From NCBI GenBank assembly GCA_014825775.1, contig MVAQ01000069.1, positions 1 through 64,000 of the forward strand: 64,000 nt of DNA, given 5' to 3'. This document shows, piece after piece, positions 35,817 to 47,919 of this stretch; the first letter of the stretch is position 1; every line of letters begins with the position of its first letter. The notes beneath the pieces were generated by a model that had not been told where the DNA came from, searched no databases, and was given only the letters and a program-made list of their open reading frames with translations. This DNA comes from Krasilnikovozyma curviuscula. Taxonomy: Eukaryota; Basidiomycota; Tremellomycetes; Cystofilobasidiales; Mrakiaceae. The position numbers were made by a program, and so were the translations under genes.

Positions 35817-37643
35817 ATGAGCTCATCTTCAGAACCTTCGATTGGTCTCATTGGTATGTGCTTAGCTTCCTCCTATCTGTGTATCCCTACCGACGCTGTT
35901 TCTAACATTCTCGCCTTCTGACTCGAATGCAAAAAAAGGGATGGGAGAGATGGGCACCATGTACGCTCAGAGGCTGTTAGCTGCTGGTTGGACAAAGTGA
36001 GTCCGGTTCAATTGGTTGGAAGTGTTCGTTAAGAGCTGAGCGTGCCTGATTTGCATAGGATCTACGTCTGTGACCGGGCTGAGAAGTACGAAGAGCTGAA
36101 GAAGAAGTGGGAAGGTAAATTATGTTTACCAAAGTATTGGAGCTAGAGAGAAGTACTGATTCAATCTTCCTTATAAAGGTACCGCACTCCATGTCGTTAG
36201 AGACGGTCACCATGTATCGAGAATTTCGGATTACATTCTCTATTCTGTCGAAGCTGAATACATCGATAGAGTCGTAGCTGAATACGGCCCTTGTACGTCC
36301 ACATCTTATTTTCCTCCACTATGATTATCTAACAATGACTTGTTTGGGCTCTCATAGCGACTAAGGTCGGCTCCATCGTCTCTGGTCAAACTTCTGTGAA
36401 AGCACCAGAAAAAGTCGCCTTCGAGAAACATCTTCCAAGTGACGTTGCCATCGTCTCTATCCACTCTTTGCACGGTCCTTCTGTCAGTCCTGAAGGCCAA
36501 CCAATGGTGAGTCTGCATGTTTCTTTTTCCAAACCCGGCGCACTGATTTCGTTCTTTGCACTTCAATAGGTCTTGATTCAGCACAGAGCCACCAATGAGC
36601 AGCTTGCGTTGGTTGAAAGGATATTCAAGTCTTTCAAGAGTTATTACGTCTACCTGAGCTACGAGGAGCACGACTTAGTGACTGCAAACACCCAAGCTGT
36701 TACCCATGCAGCTTTCTTGTCGTAAGTCGCCGTCCTCATCATCAAAGATGCTGCACCTCCATTTTTCTAACATTCATTTTTTCTGGTTTTAGTATGGGAA
36801 CTGCCTGGCATGCCTCTCAAGGATTCCCCTGGTCCGAAGGTCGTTACACCAGCGGCATTGAAGTAATTAAAATCAACATCGCCCTCCGAATTTACTCCAA
36901 CAAGTGGCACGTCTACGCCGGCTTGGCCATCCTCAACCCTTCAGCCCGTCTTCAAATCGACCAGTACGCTAAATCTGTTACCGAGCTCTTCAAGATGTTT
37001 ATACAGAACGAGGGCAAAGAACTGCGCGAGCGGGTTTACTCAGCGAGGAAGAATGTGTTTGGATTCGAGGACAACAGCGAGAATTCATCAAGCAGTACCA
37101 AAGGCCGAGCACCAATTCTGTTGAACGACGAGATCCTTAACCAGTTCTCGCTCGGACCCAAGCCAAGCACACCGCATGAGCTCACGGCGCACCCACGTAA
37201 TTCGCACCTATCGCTCCTTGCTATGGTCGACTGCTGGTCAATCCTCAAGATACAACCATTCCAGCATTTGGACTTGGCTGCGACGCCGCTTTTTAGGATG
37301 TGGATAGGCGTCGCAGAGTACCTCTTTAGAGACACGGCTAAGCTCAACGAGGCGATCGATGCCGCTCTTACGGATCTCACGCATAGAAGTGATGATACCG
37401 AATTTGTGATTGCTGCAAGAGGTTGGAGTCAGTGCATATCGTTTGGCAGTTTTGAGATGTATAGAGATCGGTTTGAGAGGACTGCGAGTGAGTTCCTTTT
37501 TTTTCTCGCAACTTATATAACTGTTCTGCGTACTTACTGTGTTGTTTCTCAAAGGCTTCTTTACACCTCAGTTCCCTGAAGCGACGAAGGTAGGAGGTGA
37601 GATGCTGAAGGTCATCAGCGCGCTGAACAACCAGAAGAAGTGA
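35817..37643 (+). CDS. TYR1: Prephenate dehydrogenase (tyrosine biosynthesis)
   Basis: Oxidatively decarboxylates prephenate to 4-hydroxyphenylpyruvate with NADP+. It starts at 35817 (MSSSSEPSIGLIG); the nucleotide-binding motif GLIGMGEMGTMYAQRL is split by the first intron. Further marks are DRAEKYEELKKKW, VSGQTSVKAPEKVAFEKHLP, SIHSLHGPSVSPEGQPMVLI and LTAxNTQAVTHAAFLSMGTAW-type sequence (here VTANTQAVTHAAFLSMGTAW). The long all-alpha C-terminal dimerisation domain ends in VISALNNQKK, TGA 37641-37643. About six introns; the large exon runs from about 36793 to 37490. It is monofunctional, like yeast Tyr1, with no chorismate mutase or ACT domain. The intact HGPSV substrate-binding segment supports activity. 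Confidence 0.95.
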
Positions 37644-37854
37644 TGGCATATGATTATTTGTAGTGAACCCTTTCAGACTGCAAGAACATCATAAACTTGT
37701 TTGCATACAGTTAGAGAATGAATAATCCAGGTCGTGAAGCGATACTCGAGGGTACGGTTTTCGGGTAGGGGACCTCCCAAATTTAATCATGTCAAACAGC
37801 TTCGCGCCTGCTCCCTCACCTCCCACCTCCATTCATCCCTCAACCCAGCTCACG

Positions 37855-40800
37855 ATGCCTCCTCGTAAGCGAACAAAGCCAGATGATGAACCAGAAGCTG
37901 GTCCATCGAAGAAGGCTTCGAGCTCAACGGCCCCTCTGGCACCCTCGCCTCTCTCAGAGAAGACTGGCAACAAGATGAACGTAGATTTGTCGAACGCCAA
38001 TGGGTATGGGATGGAGGACGAAGAGATGGGATGGGCTTCTATAGGGAAGGATATGTGGAAGGGTAAAGGACTCTCTGATCCTATAAAAACAGTTGAGGTA
38101 TGTCTCGACTCTCCTTGGATTTCTCGTCGGATGGTTCGAAGCTCACTCATGTTTGTTTCGGCAGGACAAATGGCTCCTGCTACCAGCTTTCTTGAAGGTT
38201 AAAGGTCTTGTCAAACAACATCTGGACTCGTTTGATCATGGTGAGCTTCCTTTCTCGACAAATGGTTAACTGTAACAAAATTAACTGACGTTTCATTTTT
38301 TTTTGGGTGGACAGTTGGTTGCCCAGTTCACACCGCTCTGTTGACATCTTTGCGTGATACTGACCTGATTCTTTCTATATAGTTTGTCGATGTAGAACTC
38401 AAAGAGATCCTCAAAGCGAATGCCAAAGTCACCTCAGACGTCGATCCTAAGTTCTGGCTTCGATACACCGACATTCGAGTTGGCCAACCAGAACGATCCG
38501 ATAACGCCGTATCGGAAAAGTCAGTGACTCCACATGAATGTCGTCTCAGAGATACGACATATTCAGCTCCTATTTACGTCGACCTGGAATATGTCCGAGG
38601 GAAACAAATCGTCAAGAGGAAAGGTGAACCAATTGGAAGACTGCCTATCATGCTAAGGTCGAACAAATGTGTGTTGAAGAACAAGAGTGATGCTATGCTA
38701 GCTTCGATGACGGAGTGCCCGCTGGATCCAGGAGGATATTTCGTTGTCAAGGGCACAGAGAAGGTCAGTTTCCCTCCTGCGACGTGGTTGAGTAATCGAA
38801 ACTAATTATTGCTTGACTTTCAGGTCATTCTTGTTCAAGAACAGCTTTCGAAGAATCGTATCATTGTAGAAACAGATCCAAAGAAGGGGCTGGTTATGGC
38901 TTCAGTTACATCGTAAGCGCTTTTCGTTTCTGCTTCTGGGCGACACTATTGACGACCTTTTAATACCAATCAGATCTACACACGAACGAAAATCGAAAAC
39001 CTATGTTCTTACAAAGCATGGCAAAATCTATCTGAAACACAATTCCATTCAAGACGATGTTGGTCAATCGCTTTCAGATCAAAGTATGTGTTGTTACTGA
39101 TGCCTTTCTTTACAGATTCCCGTTGTAATTGCCCTCAAAGCTCTCGGCTGCCAATCCGACAAAGAAATTCTTCAGTTGGTTTGCGGAAATAATGAGATTT
39201 TCCAAAACGCTTTCGCGATCAACTTAGAGGAAGCTGCTGTGTAAGCCTTCACACTCTGCCTCTTGCGCTCACAGATCGCTGACCTTTCATCCAACAGTTT
39301 GAGAATATTCACAACTCAACAAGCTCTGGAATACATTGGTTCTCGAGTCAAAGTCAACCGTAAAGCTATGGGGCCCAGACGACCGGTCTATGAAGAAGCT
39401 CTGGAGGCACTGGCGACTATAGTCTTGGCTCACGTCCCTGTCGAAAAAAGCAATTTCAGGCCGAAAGCTATCTACGTCGCTACCATGGTCAGAAGAGTTC
39501 TTATGGCTCTGACAAACGAGAAGAACGTTGATGACAGAGATTACATTGGTAACAAGCGTCTGGAATTGTGAGAATGAACGCAACATTTTCATTCTCAGTC
39601 AGAGACATTTCCTGACTCTATCTTCTTATTCAGAGCTGGTCAACTCCTCGCCCTTCTATTCGAAGATTTGTTCAAGAAGTTTAACAGTGATCTCAAAACT
39701 AACATTGATAAAGTCCTGAAGAAGTCAACTCGTGCTGCCGAGTACGATGTCTTGAAGACGTTCAGAATGCACAGCGATTTCATCACCTCTGGTTTCGTCC
39801 GCTCTATCTCAACGGGAAACTGGTCTCTAAAACGTTTCAAGATGGAGCGTGCGGGTATCACACACGTTCTCAGTCGATTGAGTTTCATCAGTGCTCTTGG
39901 TATGATGACGAGGATCAGTTCTCAGTTCGAGAAGACGAGAAAGGTCTCTGGTCCTCGTGCTCTTCAACCGTCTCAGTGGGGTATGCTTTGTCCATCTGAC
40001 ACTCCAGAAGGTGAAGCTTGTGGTTTGGTCAAGAACTTGGCACTCATGACCCACATTACAACAGATGTACCGGAAGAGGACATTATCAAAATTGCTTACG
40101 ATCTTGGTGTAGAAGGTGAGTTTTTACTTCTGTGGGAGTCTCTTCTACTAGTTCTAAATTGAGCTTTATCAACACTCAGACTGTTCTCTTCTCACTGGTA
40201 ACGAACTCTATCGACCTGGCTCCTACATGGTTAATGTTAACGGAAACATCATCGGACTCACCTCCATCCCCGTAAGATTCGTTACCAACTTCAGAAAACT
40301 TCGTCGAGCTGGTCAAATGTCAGAGTTTGTCAGCATTTACATCAATCACCATCACAAAATCGTTTACATTGCCTCAGATGGTGGAAGAATTTGTAGACCA
40401 ATGATTATCGTTGAGAAGGGTCATCCAAAAGTTCTGAAGGAGCACATCGACGTAAGCATTTCAACTGTTCGGCGCGCTTTTAACGTCCATCACTTACTCA
40501 GCTCCTGTGCTTCTAGTATCTAAAACCTGATCACCCACAGCAGAAAACCTTCGACGACTTCTTAAAGTGGGGTTTGGTTGAATACCTAGACTGTAACGAA
40601 GAAAACGACTCTTACATCGCTCTTTATGAACACATGATCGTTCCGGGCACAACCCACCTCGAAATTGAACCATTCACCATCCTTGGAGCCGTTGCCGGTC
40701 TCATTCCCTACCCTCATCACAACCAGTCTCCTCGTAACACTTATCAATGTGCTATGGGTAAGCAGGCGATAGGTGCGATCGCATACAATCAATTGAACCG

Positions 40801-42560
40801 AATTGATACCCTACTTTACCTCATGGTCTACCCTCAACAACCTATGGTCAAGACTAAAACCATTGAACTCATTGGATACGATAAACTTCCAGCTGGTCAG
40901 AACGCAACTGTCGCTGTCATGTCTTTCTCTGGTTACGATATTGAGGATGCCTTGATTCTGAACAAGGTAAGAAACACCCACTACCGCTTCCCATTGTTCT
41001 TCACCTGAATTTTCTTCACTTCAGGCTTCCGTTGATCGTGGCTATGGTCGTTGTCAAGTCTTACGAAAGAATGTCACCATGATTCGAAAATATCCCAACG
41101 GAACTTACGATCGTATTGCCGACGCTCCAATCAATGAATTTACAGGCAAAGTGGAGAAGAGATTTGATATCTTGCAATCCGATGGAATTGCTGGACCTGG
41201 TGAACGGGTCGATAGCGGAGACGTCTACGTCAACAAACAAACGCCGACGAACGCTCAGGACAACGACATTACAGCTGGTGCGAATGGAGCTGTATCGACA
41301 TTCAAGAATTCACATATGACTTACAAGTCTCCAATTGCTGGATTCATCGATAAGGTCATGTTGACGGACAGTGAGAACGATCAGTTGCTCATCAAGGTGT
41401 TGATTCGTCAAACCAGAACGCCGGAGCTGGGAGACAAGTTTTCATCTCGACACGGACAGAAAGGTGTTTGTGGCTTAATTGTTCCTCAAGAAGATATGCC
41501 TTTCAACGACTATGGTATTTGTCGTAAGTTTGCCTCTCTTTTTTTTCATCCTCGGACAAATACAGTCGCTGACTAGCTTTTTGCGTAGCCGATGTCATCA
41601 TGAACCCTCACGGTTTCCCTTCTCGTATGACGGTTGGTAAAATGATTGAGCTACTCGCGGGTAAAGCTGGTGTTGTCTCTGGAAAGCTGCAATACGGAGT
41701 GAGTGGCCTGTCCTCCAATTTCTTTTCCAAATTTAGAGTTTACTGATCCATTACCTCTGCACCCAGACTGCATTTGGAGGTTCAAAAGTCGATGATATGT
41801 CCCAGATTCTCATCGACAACGGATTCAGTTACTCGGGTAAAGACATGCTCACCAGTGGCATCACTGGTCAGCCTCTCGAAGCATACGTTTTCTTTGGTCC
41901 AATTTACTACCAGAAGTTGAAGGTACGTTATGGAACGTGGTTTCACTTCTATTTTGGCAACCTCTGACTGATTCTACCTTGCTTGCATAGCATATGGTCA
42001 TGGACAAAATGCACGCACGTCCAAGAGGCCCAAGGGCTACACTTACTAGACAACCAACTGAAGGTAGAAGTAGGGATGGCGGTTTGCGTTTGGGAGAGAT
42101 GGAGAGGGATTGGTATGTCTTTTAGCCCACTTCTGCATTCTTTTATCGCAACGCACTGATTTTTTCTTTATCTTCTTCACAGTTTGGTCGGATATGGTGC
42201 CACCCAACTCATGTTGGAGCGTCTTATGATCTCCTCTGATGCATTTGAGACGGATGCTTGTCAAGAGTGTGGTCTCATGGGTTACAACGGGTGAGTGATG
42301 ATCTTTTGATACATCAAACCTTCAATGCCTTTTGCTGACTGATGATTGGGGTTTGTCGCTTTAGATGGTGTCCTTACTGTAAGAGCTCCAAGAACGTTAT
42401 CAAGGTCACACTTCCCTACGCGGCGAAGTTGCTCTTCCAGGAAGTGAGTGTAGTGTTTGACGTCACATCCGCGCTGCAGTAACTGACATTTATCAAAATT
42501 TCCTCCTAGCTCTTGGCTATGAACATTGTCCCAAGGCTTTCATTTGAGGATGCAGTATAA
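37855..42560 (+). CDS. RET1: RNA polymerase III second-largest subunit
   Basis: Rpb2-like catalytic subunit of Pol III (yeast Ret1/Rpc128, human POLR3B), which makes tRNA and 5S rRNA. Pol III identity comes from [20 protein letters not shown], the close match of [20 protein letters not shown] to POLR3B and the C-terminal zinc site [16 protein letters not shown]. Other marks are [13 protein letters not shown] [40 protein letters not shown] (hybrid binding) and [19 protein letters not shown]. It ends [13 protein letters not shown] 42558-42560. An ATG at 37789 is in frame, but the stretch to 37855 reads like a pyrimidine-rich leader, so I start at [13 protein letters not shown]. About 16 introns. 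The intron after LDSFDH (38241-38382) does not restore frame unless a micro-exon (38315-38325) is included. Confidence 0.96.
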
Positions 42561-43554
42561 TGGTATTGATACACTTTACGAGTTAATTCGAAATTTAATC
42601 ACCATTGTTGCAAGTTCAAACTCCGCGTTCGACCTCTAGATGAAAAGAAAATTTCGTGGCTCATCTGTTTCTGCTCCTCATCCACCGCCTTCTTTAAAGT
42701 CTCTTTACCTTGAAAATCTTCTCACAGATGTTGGGTCTTGCGATAAACGGAGGTGGAATTAGGTAGGAGAGTAACGAATCGCAGCCTGCAGTTTACACCT
42801 AGTCGATTGGCCTTCAATGTATCTAGTCTTGCTGCTCATCCTTAGAGAGCGAATAGGCTTCGTAGTAAGGTCTACATTCCTTTCATTCCCATTCCTATTC
42901 ATTATTTTAAACGTGCTGTGTCCTTCCTCTGCAACAATTTGATCCTTCACTTTGTTCCTCTGCAAGCAACAGCGCACTAGCACGCGTAGGGGTATTGTTC
43001 GCCTGGAACCAGAGAAGTACTGGGTCACTGGCAGTCGTCTTCAAGTGAGAGAACTGGCTAGTTTTAAACAGCTGTAGAGGTGGGTAGTGCCAACTCCGCT
43101 CGCCTAACCGGTGTTCAGTTTGAGGAAAGCCATGGTTCTGCCTTCTTTCGCAAAGGTTCTAACTATGGAGCTATGGAGAACGGATAGAAGGCACTAATCG
43201 GTATGGAAAAATTGCGGCCAACGAACTCGAAAAAAGCAATGAGTGAGTCTCCTCTGCCTCTTCCTGTTCTTTCCGTTTCAAAGGCTGGACATCCTCGACG
43301 TTAGCGAAACTGTCCAGCAAGCAGACTAAGCTGCTGCTTCTTCGGGGTACCTCATTCTCCTACAGCACGGTACACTGCGTTTACAAAACCCACTTGCTGG
43401 AGGGTGGTTTCACCTCATCGCGAACGAAGATACATTCAACAGCCATCTGACGCAGATCAGAGCGCGATCAGTCCGGTCAGACGTATAAGGGAGGCGCAGA
43501 ATGGCGCAAAGCATCAGCAACAAACCAAGCTACCATCCTCCATATATGAACACT
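42561..43554. other. Convergent intergenic region, about 1 kb
   Basis: Lies between the 3' ends of the Pol III subunit gene and DCC1. Longer than needed for two 3' ends, but no open frame with conserved sequence, tRNA or repeat was recognised. Confidence 0.5.
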
Positions 43555-45135
43555 TCACTTATTAATCTTTGGATACCAATAAGTAGCCTCCTCCTTCCCT
43601 TTACCCTCTCTAACTACCCTCACAAACTTCGCAACGAGCTTGTCTCTCGCCTTCGTATCGCCCTTCTCGAAACAGCCCTCCAGGAACGGCTTCATCTCTT
43701 CGGGTTTCCATTTGCTACGGATGTTGAAGAGCTCGTTGAACCGCGCTTGAGGGGCGAAGGGGAGGGAGAGAAGGGAGAGTGGGCGGATGAGGTGGTGGAA
43801 TTTGGTGGACAGGGGGGTTGAGCCTTTCTGTACCGCGAGGAGAGCTGCCGGACTACAAGATATTAGAAGGAATCAGAATCCAAAATCAAAGTTTTTTTGC
43901 TAGAAACTGCAGCATCTTATAAATAAGTGCACTGGAAGAGGATCAACTCACGGATCAACAATGTGATTGCCCTCCAACAATCCGGTGACACCACCAAACT
44001 TTTCAATATCCTTCTCAAAATTCATTCCAACAGCTCGCATCCACTCCTGCTCAAACACTCCAAGCTTCTTTGGCTGATTGAACGACAGCTTGTCCAACAG
44101 TCCCAATCCAATCTGCCGAATCACTTCCTTCAAATCGACGGTCCACGTCGAGTCTCCAAATGTTGACGCATCTGTTGAGCCGAATCGCTCTAGAACTGCT
44201 TTGGCTAAAGCGAGTGAGAGGTTCGAAGGAGACGATTTGAGAGTTGCAGTGATATCGTTTAAGGAGCAGGATGTGGGAGGGGTAACGTTGGAATGGATGA
44301 GAAGGCTGTTAAGTAGCTGAGAGAGCAGAGGTGTGAGATGTTGATATGGAAGCCTTAGCAGATGACCTAATGGTGACAATTCGGGTCAGTGCCCGTGTTC
44401 AAGAATAGGAAAAAGAACCACAAGCGACTCGAGGCGTAACTTACCATCTACATCGAGGACGTTTCTCTCGCGTAGTCCCCCGTCCAATTCTTTATCAGAT
44501 GCCAATACCACAGATCTCATCTTCTCTGTCGTGTAGCGCTGCCTTTTTCGAGCCTGATCGACGCGACGACGAAAATGGTTAGCGGTGACACAAAACGAAT
44601 AGAAGCTTCACCAAAATAACTGCTGGACTTACAGGACCACTTTGTCTGTCAGGGTCCTCTTTGTCAGATTCATCCTCTGGGTTCCATTCCTGATTTGTGC
44701 TCTGAAGGACTTCACTGATCCGCTCCAACGCAGGCACCGTCGAGGTTATTTCCATGATTTCGTGTAATGAGTCAAGATATTCTAGCTCTTCAGCAGCTAC
44801 GGATTCGTCGTTTTTTACTGTGGTATTTCTCTTTGAGAGGAGGACCAGTTCATTTGAGATTTGAACGGAACGGAGGTTGTACGTTTTAGCTGCGGTGCAA
44901 ATGACTGTAGCGTCTGTTGGACGGCCCTTGATGGTCAACCTGGAGTACGATGGGCACCAGGTCAGCCTGGAATACCGTGTAGAGTATCATTAAGCTGTAA
45001 AACATACGTGAGAGGCTCATCTTCGGTCTGGGTCTTGATGAGCTTAACCAATTCCAGAGGCAGTTCTAGCAGAACATGTTGAGAAGGAGGAACGGGTGAC
45101 GGAAATTGGATAGGGATCTGATTGGTAGGGGCCAT
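43555..45135 (-). CDS. DCC1: Sister chromatid cohesion protein DCC1 (Ctf18-RFC subunit)
   Basis: Subunit of the alternative clamp loader Ctf18-Dcc1-Ctf8-RFC, which acts at replication forks. Start 45133-45135 (MAPTNQIPIQFPSP), then VLLELPLELVKLIKT. The family signature is LTIKGRPTDATVICTAAKTY followed by NLRSVQISNELVLL. Middle helices follow (EYLDSLHEIMEITSTVPALE). Then come the PYQHLTPLLSQLLNSLL region and a winged-helix C-terminal part (FNELFNIRSKWKPEEMKPFL, EGCFEKGDTKARDKLVAKF). It ends TYWYPKINK, TGA 43555-43557. Four introns are placed by frame-preserving joins, the last giving DPPAALLAV. It shares a 182-bp divergent promoter with the unknown gene at 45318. Confidence 0.9.
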
Positions 45136-45317
45136 CGATTCCGACTAGAAGTTTGGACGTCGGAGATAGATATTGGGGCTGTTTACGATTGGAGAAACAG
45201 TCAGAGGCAGCGGCGCGACTAAAGACCGACGGACGAGAAAAGCAAGGGGAAAAGACCAAGGAGATTATCCAGAAAGATTTCCTACCAACTCCCAGTTATC
45301 ATTTGCTTCAAAAATAA

Positions 45318-46022
45318 ATGTATCGCTCAACTAGGATTGCAGCAGGTTCTGCTCTCGTAGCTACTCCAGCCCTGGTCATCCTGCGAGCTAGAGAGCTCGA
45401 AGAGCGCTACCCAACCGCCCAGATTTCAACCCAAAACAAGGCCTTCTACGCCCCTATCCAATCACATCTCTACATCCCATTGGATTTGGTTACATCATGC
45501 TCCGCCAAAGTCCCACTCTCCAGCTTCAAAACCCCCACAAACCTCAACGAAGAGTTCTCCGTCGCTTTCTGTTCGACGAAGCTGGCCCAACTCGAGACTC
45601 GACTCCTATCCAAATCATCATCTCCAGCAGAGCCAACATTCAACAAAGGAGACCGACTTCTGGGAGGCGCCTGGGAGGTCATTCAGCCGCCCTCTCAGAC
45701 TGAACCCCTGATCGTAAGGTGGTTCATGGCAACCGCAGTCGTCAACTGGTTTTCTAAGATCTCAGTTTACGGATACCCGTGGAGGATGATGTCTGGTGGG
45801 ACTCAGCTGCTTGGAGCGATCAACGTTGGTCGAGCTGCTGGCGAGGACGAGGAGATGGTCGAGCTGGTGTTTGGATCGGCGCACGACTATGAGAAGACAG
45901 ACGCGAGTGGGAAGGAGGATGGGAAGAGGATCCCTTGGCTCACTGAGAAGATGCACCAATGGTATTCGAGAGAATTGTTGGACGCAGCTGTGAAAGATCT
46001 CAGGAGCAGCGATATCAAGTAG
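45318..46022 (+). CDS. Unknown intronless protein, 234 residues
   Basis: A single uninterrupted frame, notable in a region where almost every gene is split. MYRSTRIAAGSALVATPALV gives a basic then hydrophobic N-terminus that could be a mitochondrial presequence or membrane anchor. The body has LYIPLDLVTSCSAKVPLSSF, FNKGDRLLGGAWEVIQP, IVRWFMATAVVNWFSKISVY, then GYPWRMMSGGTQLL and an acidic segment, ending DAAVKDLRSSDIK with TAG. Codon usage resembles the neighbours, and the length makes a chance frame unlikely. I do not recognise the family. Divergent from DCC1 over 182 bp. Confidence 0.75.
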   Translation: MYRSTRIAAGSALVATPALVILRARELEERYPTAQISTQNKAFYAPIQSHLYIPLDLVTSCSAKVPLSSFKTPTNLNEEFSVAFCSTKLAQLETRLLSKSSSPAEPTFNKGDRLLGGAWEVIQPPSQTEPLIVRWFMATAVVNWFSKISVYGYPWRMMSGGTQLLGAINVGRAAGEDEEMVELVFGSAHDYEKTDASGKEDGKRIPWLTEKMHQWYSRELLDAAVKDLRSSDIK

Positions 46023-46510
46023 GACGAATGTGTTGCCTATTCCAAGATTGAACAATTTTAAGATCCTGAGAGATTTAGCATCTACCACTAAGTAAACGCT
46101 AACTTAGCATTTCAATCATCTTGCGATGGTCGTCTGGAGTAGCTTTGTTGGTAACTCCCACCTTTCATCGCCCATGAAGACCTGTCCTCGGTACAATACT
46201 TCTTCAGCAATTACTAAGCGAAGCATGGATTATCAGCCAGGTAGGTGAAAGTTAGCTATTGCTGGATACCATAAGATATGACTTCCTGCGAAGATGAGGT
46301 TGAGCGCTGTGCGATGGCAGGCAGATTTGCCGACTTGTTTACATACAACAAAAAATGCTCGAGAGTGAGCCACAAGGCAAAGATTACTACTGCAAATCGC
46401 AGAGTTAAGGCTTGAAGATGCAGTGCTCAAAATAGGATAGTCCTTACTCACTGCGAATCAACAGTTCAACAGTTCACTTAACCCTTAGAACGCCATCGCC
46501 GCCTTCACTC
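46023..46510. other. Convergent intergenic region
   Basis: Facing 3' ends of two uncharacterised genes. No further feature seen. Confidence 0.5.
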
Positions 46511-47627
46511 TCAGCCCCTTATCCCGTCAATCACACCTTCAAATGCAAACCAAATCTTCTCCCCTTCACCGATAGCGTCGACTGGTTCTATTTCCCTCGG
46601 CGCTTTCTCGACAGCTCTCTCGACAGCTCTCTCGACAACTTTCCAGTTTCCGTCTCTCTTCCTTACCTCAACCTCTCTCACCCCAATCTTCTGTGACGAT
46701 CCTCCTCGTCTGCTTTGTTGTATGATCGATTCAATCCTAGATGACTGAGCCTGTCTTGGGGACCATTCTTCGGACACGAACTCTCTTGACGCCCAGATGA
46801 GAATATGGCACTTGGTGACGGCGGGGATTTTGGAAGTTGAAGAGGACGCCGATGCGATGAGATCTCGAGTAAGAGCTCGTTCTAGTGACGCGAATGGTGG
46901 GTGTTGCAGTGACGCTGAGCCATTGTTGGATGCTGGTGGAAGGCTGAATAGGAACATAGAGCGAGGTATTGAAATAGAGGGGCCGAAGAGCAACAACAGC
47001 GTTGGACCATGCAAATATTGTTGTTGGATATTGGATAAAGTTTTAAATGCTAAATTGAGTGCTGAAGATAGGCGATTCAGGGATGCGAATAGCTCAGTCA
47101 GAGCTTTGGCTGAAGGATTAGGTAGTTGTGAGTTGTTTGACGGCTGACGGGCCTTCTGAAGCTGCTGAGTGGTTCTGATAAGCAACAGAGATAAACATCA
47201 GCAGAATATTCTCTATGTAGCCTATGAAAGAAAGAGCTCACGTTGGCAACTGGCCAAGCATAAACAAAGTAGTTTGAATCAACGAGAACGCCAACTTTGA
47301 CTCCAACTCCCAGTCTATTGAGTCAACCGTTTCCTCCGGTTCATCAGCTTCTTCTTCAGGTCCACCAAATCTCTCGTTTCCTTCCAGCTTCATTGATGTT
47401 TCGTCCTCGTCATCCAGCTCGTCCCCCAACTCGTTGTATCGCCCCCCCAGGTTCATCTTGCTGAACTTCAACTTGGGACTCCCAACCCTATCTCGAGGGC
47501 AGGGTGAAGGTGGGCTCGATGGGCCAGTAGATACTGATGAGGCTCTTGACGAGGAATTGTAGGTTCGTGGAGTCAAGATTGAGGAAACTGTTGATTTTGG
47601 CGTGGATCCTGAAGCAGCTGACAACAT
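46511..47627 (-). CDS. Unknown protein with a central helical/hydrophobic segment
   Basis: Two clear exons. The first has a Ser/Thr-rich disordered region with several S/T-P sites, the acidic GGPEEEADEPEETVDSIDWE, then a probable helix ESKLAFSLIQTTLFMLGQLP. An intron (GTGAGC..TATCAG, around 47170-47240) gives an in-frame join to TTQQLQKARQPSN. The second exon has SAKALTELFASLNRLSSALN, a hydrophobic GPTLLLLFGPSISIPRSMFL and an Arg/Glu-rich end (VVERAVERAVEKAPREIEPV) with TGA 46511-46513. The first in-frame ATG is at 47625-47627, but the frame stays open upstream to about 47760 without an ATG. A further 5' exon is therefore possible and the start is uncertain. The family is not recognised. Confidence 0.65.
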
Positions 47628-47919
47628 ATGAGTTGCGCCTGATATCGATACAGTGAAAGGTTTGGTAGAAATCTTTGAGTTGAAAGGAGGCTTAGTAGAT
47701 GATAAGTCCAAAAGAAAAATGCTGCTAGAATGGATCGTGAGTGATTTTTTTCCGCGAAAGTTGAAGCACTAAATTATCACATTCTTGCAACAATTTGTCT
47801 GGATCAGTTTTATAAGAATCGTCACTATGGTCATGATAAAGAAAGGATGTAAGCCATTTTGGAGTATTGGGCCCTCATGGTCTTTCATATGAATATACAA
47901 TTCCGAGGGAGACGCATGG

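Noticed and set aside
37789..37854. Earlier in-frame ATG for the Pol III subunit gene
   Set aside because: The added 22 residues are encoded by a pyrimidine-rich stretch typical of a leader and are not conserved. Kept as an alternative only.
42759..43028. Minus-strand open frame in the convergent spacer after the Pol III gene
   Set aside because: Composition and lack of splice partners or conserved motif suggest chance.
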